DNA from: Nitrososphaerota archaeon
GTDB lineage: Archaea; Thermoproteota; Nitrososphaeria; Nitrososphaerales; Nitrosopumilaceae
DNA length: 43,746 bases
Reading direction: 5' to 3'
Assembly: GCA_016871975.1 (NCBI GenBank)
Contig: VHBM01000002.1
Span: 1-43,746 of the forward strand
The position numbers were made by a program, and so were the translations under genes. The notes beneath the pieces were generated by a model, which searched no databases, was not told the DNA's origin, and saw nothing but the letters and a program-made list of their open reading frames with translations. The first letter of the stretch is position 1, and each line of letters begins with the position of its first letter. Below are positions 39,306 through 43,746 of this stretch, piece by piece.

Positions 39306-40078
39306 TCCAATCAGATACTTATACAATTTTTTGGAGGGAGCTAAAGCGATACCGAAAATCAAGAAGCGGTGTCTTGATACGATTGATCCAGCCTGCAATT
39401 TGGATTATAGTTATTGGAAACACGTTTGCTGGAACACAGCCATTGATTCAGTCTGTGGGATTTGAAGGGCAATACATTGAGTTTATGGCACCTGGCGTCA
39501 TTATTCTTACTGCAATTTTTACCAGTATTTTTGGAGGTGTAAACACACTTTGGGACAGAAGATATGGATTTATGAATAAGGCACTGACAGCTCCTGTTTC
39601 TCGTTCTTCTATTGCCATTGGAAAAATGCTTGCAATATCACTAATTGCCGCAATCCAGTCTAGTCTAATTTTAGGAATTGCTCTTGCAATTGGTGTTGGC
39701 TTTCCAAATCCCTTGATGATTGCCCCAATCATGGCAATTGTAGTTTTGTTTTCTCTGGGATTTTCTGGAATATCTGTTGTAATTGCAGCTACGGCAAAAT
39801 CTCAGGAAACGTTTTGGGGTGTGATCAACTTTCTTGGCATGCCGCTGTTTATGTTAAGTCCAGCACTTTTCCCATTAGAGCTTTTACCTGACTGGCTTGC
39901 AGCAGCTGCCAGACTAAATCCTGTAACTTACACCGTACTTTTGGTGCGGGAAATGATGACTGGTGTTACAGAAGGGGTATCAACTATTTTGAGTATAGGA
40001 GTAATTGCAATATTTGTGGCTGTGATGGTAGGATTGGCCAGCTATGTATTCACACGTGAAGTGAACAAGCCATTTTAA
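39302..40078 (+). CDS. ABC-2 type permease (DrrB-like)
   Basis: The 258-residue permease has six membrane helices: about 22-42, 58-82, 100-130, 140-165, 170-195 and 228-250. It carries the ABC-2 pattern YRKSRSGVLIRLIQPAIWI, PGVIILTAIFTSIFGGVNTLWDRRYGFMNKALTAPVSR and LFPLELLPDWLAAAARLNPVTY (NPxTY). Together with the preceding ATPase it forms the exporter; it overlaps that gene by four bases (ATGA), so the two are translationally coupled. Typical DrrB length. It is followed by the giant repeat protein. Confidence 0.93.
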   Translation: MIQSDTYTIFWRELKRYRKSRSGVLIRLIQPAIWIIVIGNTFAGTQPLIQSVGFEGQYIEFMAPGVIILTAIFTSIFGGVNTLWDRRYGFMNKALTAPVSRSSIAIGKMLAISLIAAIQSSLILGIALAIGVGFPNPLMIAPIMAIVVLFSLGFSGISVVIAATAKSQETFWGVINFLGMPLFMLSPALFPLELLPDWLAAAARLNPVTYTVLLVREMMTGVTEGVSTILSIGVIAIFVAVMVGLASYVFTREVNKPF

Positions 40079-40153
40079 TTCACCCAAAATTGACAAAAAC
40101 TGCAATAATTCCTAACTAGGGTGATCTTTTTTGAACCTTGAAACTCATTTGTG

Positions 40154-43100
40154 TTGAAGGTAATACTGTCCCTAGCTGTAATTGTCTCATTTATCTTACT
40201 AGCTGGAACTATGCAAGTAGCATTTTCGGCAACAGGCTCACACCCATTTATTTTAAAATGGGGCGGCTCTGGATTAACAGAACCTGGATTTTTTTCGTTA
40301 CCTCAAAAAGCAGCGGTAGATAGTGAAGGAAATGTCTATGTCACAGATCTTGGAAATAAACGAGTTCAAAAATTTGATAATGATGGAGTTTTTGTGGCAG
40401 CATGGGGAAACAACAATGAAAACGTAGAATTTGCAGAACCAACCGGTATTGCAGTGTACGATGATCTGGTTTTTGTTGTAGACGGCAAACTAGGCACTGT
40501 ACAAAAATTTGATTCAATTGGTAATCTTGTTGCAAAATGGGGAAGTGTTGGCAAAGAAAAAGGACAATTTACAAAACCAAATGGAATAGCTGTAAGTAAA
40601 GATGGGCTTGTCTATGTGGCAGATACTGAAAATCACAGAGTCCAAAAATTCACATTGGATGGCAAGTATATTTCAGAATTTTATCCAGGTGATAGTAAAT
40701 ACAGTAAGGACTTGCCAGTAGATATTGCAATTGACAAGGATGGAAATATCTATGTGTCAGATCCGTATCTTAACAAGATTACAAAATATGACTATGAAGA
40801 AAGTTTCATAAAAAAATTTGGTCCTAATGTTGGGGGGTATCCAATGACCCCATATGGAATTTCAACAGATCTGGAGGGTAATGTTTATGCAGCTGATGGT
40901 TCTCGTGACAGAATCTTATACTTGAACAAGGAAGGTGCCACAATAACAATTTTTGGCAGCACAGGTATTGGCAATGGTCAGTTCAAGGTACCACTTGATG
41001 TTGCAATGGATCCACAAGGACATTTGTTTGTAGTTGACTCAAACGGTCATAGAATTCAAAAGTTTGATACGCCAACCACTACAAAAATAGTAGAACCAAT
41101 AATTGAAGAGGCCCAACCAGTACAAAAAACACAACCATTAACAACAGTCAACCCCGTTCCAAATGATTTTACAAAACCACTAATCATTGCGCCAAATGAC
41201 ATGTTAGTTGAAGCAATAGGAGGATTAACTCCAATCTCAATTGGCAAGGCAACTGCCACAGATGAAAGCGGAATCCAGTCACTTGTTAGCAATGCACCAT
41301 CACAATTTCCCTTAGGATCTACTACCATTATTTGGACTGCCATAGATGGTGCAGGAAATGTTGGCATAGCTACCCAGACAATTACCGTAGTTGATACAAT
41401 CCCACCAGTACTTTCTTCCCTACCTGACTTGGTAGTCGAATCATCAAACTCAAAGAAAACAGTTGAATTAACAATGCCAGATGTAAAGGATACGGTAGGA
41501 GTTCTTTCTCTAACAAACGATGCACCTGAAGTATTCCAATTAGGTGAAACCATAGTCACTTGGACTGCAACTGACGTAGCAAAAAATTCTGCTATCACAA
41601 CTCAAAAAGTGACCATAGTTGATACCATTCCACCAACAATTACTGCACCAAAAGATGTTGTGGTCGAGGCTACAAGTTTTAATGAAAATGTTGTAGAATT
41701 AGGAGAAGCAATCGTTGTTGATAATGGCAAGATCCTATCAATAACAAATGATGCGCCTCTTTCCTTTAGCATTGGTGATACAACAATTACATGGATGACA
41801 TCAGATGAGGCAGGAAACGTTGCAACTGCTACTCAAAAGATCTCAGTAATTGATACAACAACACCACAAATCACTCCGCCTGAAAACATAGTTTTTGAAG
41901 CTACATCTGTTGATGAAAATATAGTAAAACTAGTAGCACCGTCCGTGATTGATGTACAACCAGTAATAATTCAAAATGATGCACCACTAGTGTTTTCATT
42001 AGGAGACACAGTTGTAACATGGATGGCAACCGATTCTTCTGGCAATTTAGCAACTGCTACTCAAACTGTTACAGTTGTAGATACAACGGTACCAAAAGTT
42101 ACACCACCTAGTGATGTTACAGTAGAAGCTATAGGATTAGAAAATAATGTCATTAATCTGGGTGATCTTTCAGTTGAAGACATTACAGGTGTGGCAGCAA
42201 TAACACATAATGCACCTGAATATTTCCCATTGGGAACAACTATTGTAACTTGGATTGTGACAGACAATTATGGAAACACCATAACCGCTGATCAAAAAGT
42301 AACTGTAGTTGATACAACGGCGCCAACAATAGATGCACCAAATGATGTAATTTCAGAAGCTACCTCTTTAGAAGAAAACTATGTTGAGCTTGGAGAACCA
42401 AAAATTAAGGATATCATCGGTATTGAATCTATAACAAACGATGCATCCGAAGTTTTTTCATTAGGAATGACTACAGTCACATGGACTGTCGCAGATACTT
42501 CAGGAAACACAGCATCTGATACACAAATAATAACAGTTCATGACACAACTGCACCTGTTCTTAGTATTCCTGAAAACATAACTGTAGAAGCCACAGGGGC
42601 ATCAGGAATGTCTGTTGCCATAGGTGAAGCAACTGCCACTGATACAATCAAAGTGAACTCTATTACTAATAACGCACCTCAAACCTTCTCACTTGGAGAA
42701 ACAACGGTTACTTGGACTGCGATAGATTCTTTTGGAAATGTAGCAACCGCAGACCAGACAATATCTGTAGTTGACACCACCGTTCCAACAATAACTCCGC
42801 CAGCAGATATCACCTTTGAGGCTCAGAGTCCAACATCCAATCAAATTTCTATTGGTATTGCAACAGCAGAGGATATCGTAGGAGTTGCCTTGATCGAAGT
42901 AGACGCCCCAGCAGCATTCCAATTAGGTGATACTATAGTAACCTGGACTGCAACAGATTCTTCTGGCAATTCAGCAACTGCCACGCAAAAGATAACTGTG
43001 GTTGATACAACTGAACCAGTACTAACTCCTCCAGAGTCATTACAAGTAGAAGCAACTTCTGAACTTGAAACAGCAGTATCACTTGGTGATGCTACTGCAA

Positions 43101-43746
43101 CTGATCATATCGAAGTAGCATCAATAACAAACAATGCTCCAAATACATTCCCATTAGGTGAAACCATAGTCACTTGGACTGCAACCGATTCTTCTGGTAA
43201 CTTGGCAACTGTCACACAAACCATTACAGTTGTAGATACAACTGCACCAACAATAGAATCATTACCACTTATTACAGTAGAAGCGGCAAATAAAGATCAA
43301 AATTATGTAGAACTTGGCACAATCGTAGCAACTGATCTAGTAGGAGTTGCATCAATAACAAACGATGCACCAGAAGTTTTTCCATTTGGCTTAACCACAA
43401 TAACTTGGACAGTTAAAGACAAAGTTGGAAATAGTGCCAATGCAACACAACAGGTTTCTATTATAGATACAACAGTACCTAGCATTGTAGCACCAGATAA
43501 TCTGGTAATAGAGGCTGTTTCAGCTGATAACAACACTGTAGATTTGGGTAATGCTATAGTTGCAGATGGAGTAGAAGTAGCATCAATAACAAACAATGCT
43601 CCAAATACATTCCCATTAGGTGAAACCATAGTCACTTGGACTGCAACCGATTCTTCTGGTAACTTGGCAACTGTCACACAAACCATTACAGTTGTAGATA
43701 CAACTGCACCAACAATAGAATCATTACCACTTATTACAGTAGAAGC
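40154..43746 (+). CDS. Giant secreted protein: NHL propeller plus HYR-like repeats (3'-truncated by the window)
   Basis: A single open frame runs off the end of the window (about 1197 codons visible; no stop, so absent from the track). It starts at TTG 40154 (or GTG 40151) with a signal peptide (about 1-24, ending AFSA). Residues about 30-300 hold about six NHL repeats (DSEGNVYVTDLGNKRVQKFD, then ADTENHRVQKF, VDSNGHRIQKF) forming a beta-propeller. A linker of about 45 residues follows. From about residue 345 onward there are at least eleven 77-residue HYR/immunoglobulin-like repeats, each with VEAT, LGETIVTWTATDSSGN and ITVVDTTAP, and a twelfth begins at the window end. It is a long surface fibre or adhesin-like protein; ligand unknown. 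Confidence 0.82.
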   Translation, partial: MKVILSLAVIVSFILLAGTMQVAFSATGSHPFILKWGGSGLTEPGFFSLPQKAAVDSEGNVYVTDLGNKRVQKFDNDGVFVAAWGNNNENVEFAEPTGIAVYDDLVFVVDGKLGTVQKFDSIGNLVAKWGSVGKEKGQFTKPNGIAVSKDGLVYVADTENHRVQKFTLDGKYISEFYPGDSKYSKDLPVDIAIDKDGNIYVSDPYLNKITKYDYEESFIKKFGPNVGGYPMTPYGISTDLEGNVYAADGSRDRILYLNKEGATITIFGSTGIGNGQFKVPLDVAMDPQGHLFVVDSNGHRIQKFDTPTTTKIVEPIIEEAQPVQKTQPLTTVNPVPNDFTKPLIIAPNDMLVEAIGGLTPISIGKATATDESGIQSLVSNAPSQFPLGSTTIIWTAIDGAGNVGIATQTITVVDTIPPVLSSLPDLVVESSNSKKTVELTMPDVKDTVGVLSLTNDAPEVFQLGETIVTWTATDVAKNSAITTQKVTIVDTIPPTITAPKDVVVEATSFNENVVELGEAIVVDNGKILSITNDAPLSFSIGDTTITWMTSDEAGNVATATQKISVIDTTTPQITPPENIVFEATSVDENIVKLVAPSVIDVQPVIIQNDAPLVFSLGDTVVTWMATDSSGNLATATQTVTVVDTTVPKVTPPSDVTVEAIGLENNVINLGDLSVEDITGVAAITHNAPEYFPLGTTIVTWIVTDNYGNTITADQKVTVVDTTAPTIDAPNDVISEATSLEENYVELGEPKIKDIIGIESITNDASEVFSLGMTTVTWTVADTSGNTASDTQIITVHDTTAPVLSIPENITVEATGASGMSVAIGEATATDTIKVNSITNNAPQTFSLGETTVTWTAIDSFGNVATADQTISVVDTTVPTITPPADITFEAQSPTSNQISIGIATAEDIVGVALIEVDAPAAFQLGDTIVTWTATDSSGNSATATQKITVVDTTEPVLTPPESLQVEATSELETAVSLGDATATDHIEVASITNNAPNTFPLGETIVTWTATDSSGNLATVTQTITVVDTTAPTIESLPLITVEAANKDQNYVELGTIVATDLVGVASITNDAPEVFPFGLTTITWTVKDKVGNSANATQQVSIIDTTVPSIVAPDNLVIEAVSADNNTVDLGNAIVADGVEVASITNNAPNTFPLGETIVTWTATDSSGNLATVTQTITVVDTTAPTIESLPLITVE
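43112..43284 (+). repeat. Perfect 173-bp direct repeat, copy 1
   Basis: The sequence from GAAGTAGCATCAATAAC to CAGTAGAAGC is identical, base for base, to copy 2 at 43574-43746. It spans the end of repeat 9 and start of repeat 10. The offset of 462 bases equals two 231-base units. Confidence 0.9.
43574..43746 (+). repeat. Perfect 173-bp direct repeat, copy 2 (reaches the window end)
   Basis: Second copy of the 173-base identical segment, spanning the end of repeat 11 and start of repeat 12. The base before each copy differs, so the left boundary is defined; the right boundary is lost because the window stops while the copies still agree. Confidence 0.9.

Larger units (their letters stand above)
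41181..43746 (+). repeat. Array of 77-aa (about 231-bp) HYR-like repeats
   Basis: Eleven full units and the start of a twelfth follow one another without linkers. Each unit reads roughly P-x2-[ILV]-x-VEA, about 15 variable residues, a LGxAxxxD strand, ITNDAP, FxLGxTxVTWTATDxxGN, A-x2-TQ-x-ITVVDTT. The unit is 77 residues or 231 bases with small length changes. DNA identity between most units is moderate; the last ones are far more alike. Confidence 0.85.

Noticed and set aside
41056-43686. Minus-strand ORFs opposite the HYR repeats
   Set aside because: Repeated antisense frames arise from the repeat DNA itself; the plus frame is continuous with signal peptide and domain motifs.

Overview
The window is AT-rich archaeal DNA, most likely from a group I.1a ammonia-oxidising archaeon (Nitrososphaerota/Thaumarchaeota, Nitrosopumilaceae-like). 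Supporting signs are archaeal information-processing genes (Pcc1, prefoldin beta, XPF-type nuclease, Nob1, L10e, tRNA-splicing endonuclease), A/T-rich TATA boxes about 25-30 bases ahead of start codons (mostly leaderless genes), many TTG/GTG starts, a zfx-like ferredoxin, secreted proteins with KNNAKWW repeats, and a complete urease system. No insertion sequence, phage module or CRISPR array is visible.

Layout. 1-2.7 kb: Pcc1, prefoldin beta and XPF nuclease (+), converging on Nob1 and NAD kinase (-). 2.7-8.5 kb: a two-domain rhodanese with a small partner, a large ferredoxin, a membrane GT2 glycosyltransferase, a coiled-coil protein and a 35-aa zinc-finger-like micro-protein. 8.5-12.3 kb: a short DMT-type transporter, a membrane-anchored DM13 protein, two Lrp/AsnC-type proteins and, between them, a compact GC-rich segment that folds into four helices and looks like an uncharacterised non-coding RNA. 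12.3-17.7 kb: a minimal beta-carbonic-anhydrase-like protein, S-adenosylhomocysteinase, a cold-shock protein, membrane proteins, a secreted PQQ-type sugar dehydrogenase with a CFI-box tail, and a GYD protein.

17.7-27.2 kb is the metabolic centre. An APC permease fused to two UspA-like domains lies next to ureC-ureB-ureA (-), which share a short divergent promoter region with ureE-ureF-ureG-ureD (+). A CPA2 cation/proton antiporter and a small companion follow. Together these would import or handle nitrogenous substrates, hydrolyse urea to ammonia and CO2, load nickel into the enzyme, and perhaps manage pH or ions. Ammonia would feed ammonia oxidation, and CO2 could be handled by a carbonic anhydrase.

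27.2-40 kb mixes tRNA-Gly(GCC), tRNA-Glu(CTC), L10e, EndA, secreted proteins (an internally duplicated domain protein, a SIMPL protein, a KNNAKWW-repeat protein), a PLD-like protein whose catalytic HxK is replaced, a GIY-YIG-like protein, a 9-cysteine metallothionein-like peptide, several zinc-binding micro-proteins missed by the ORF track, a TPR protein, a PRC-barrel protein and a DrrAB-type ABC exporter. From 40.15 kb to the end runs a giant secreted protein: an NHL beta-propeller followed by at least eleven 77-residue HYR-like repeats. It runs off the window inside a repeat and contains a perfect 173-bp direct repeat.

All functional calls come from reading motifs by eye; no database search was run.
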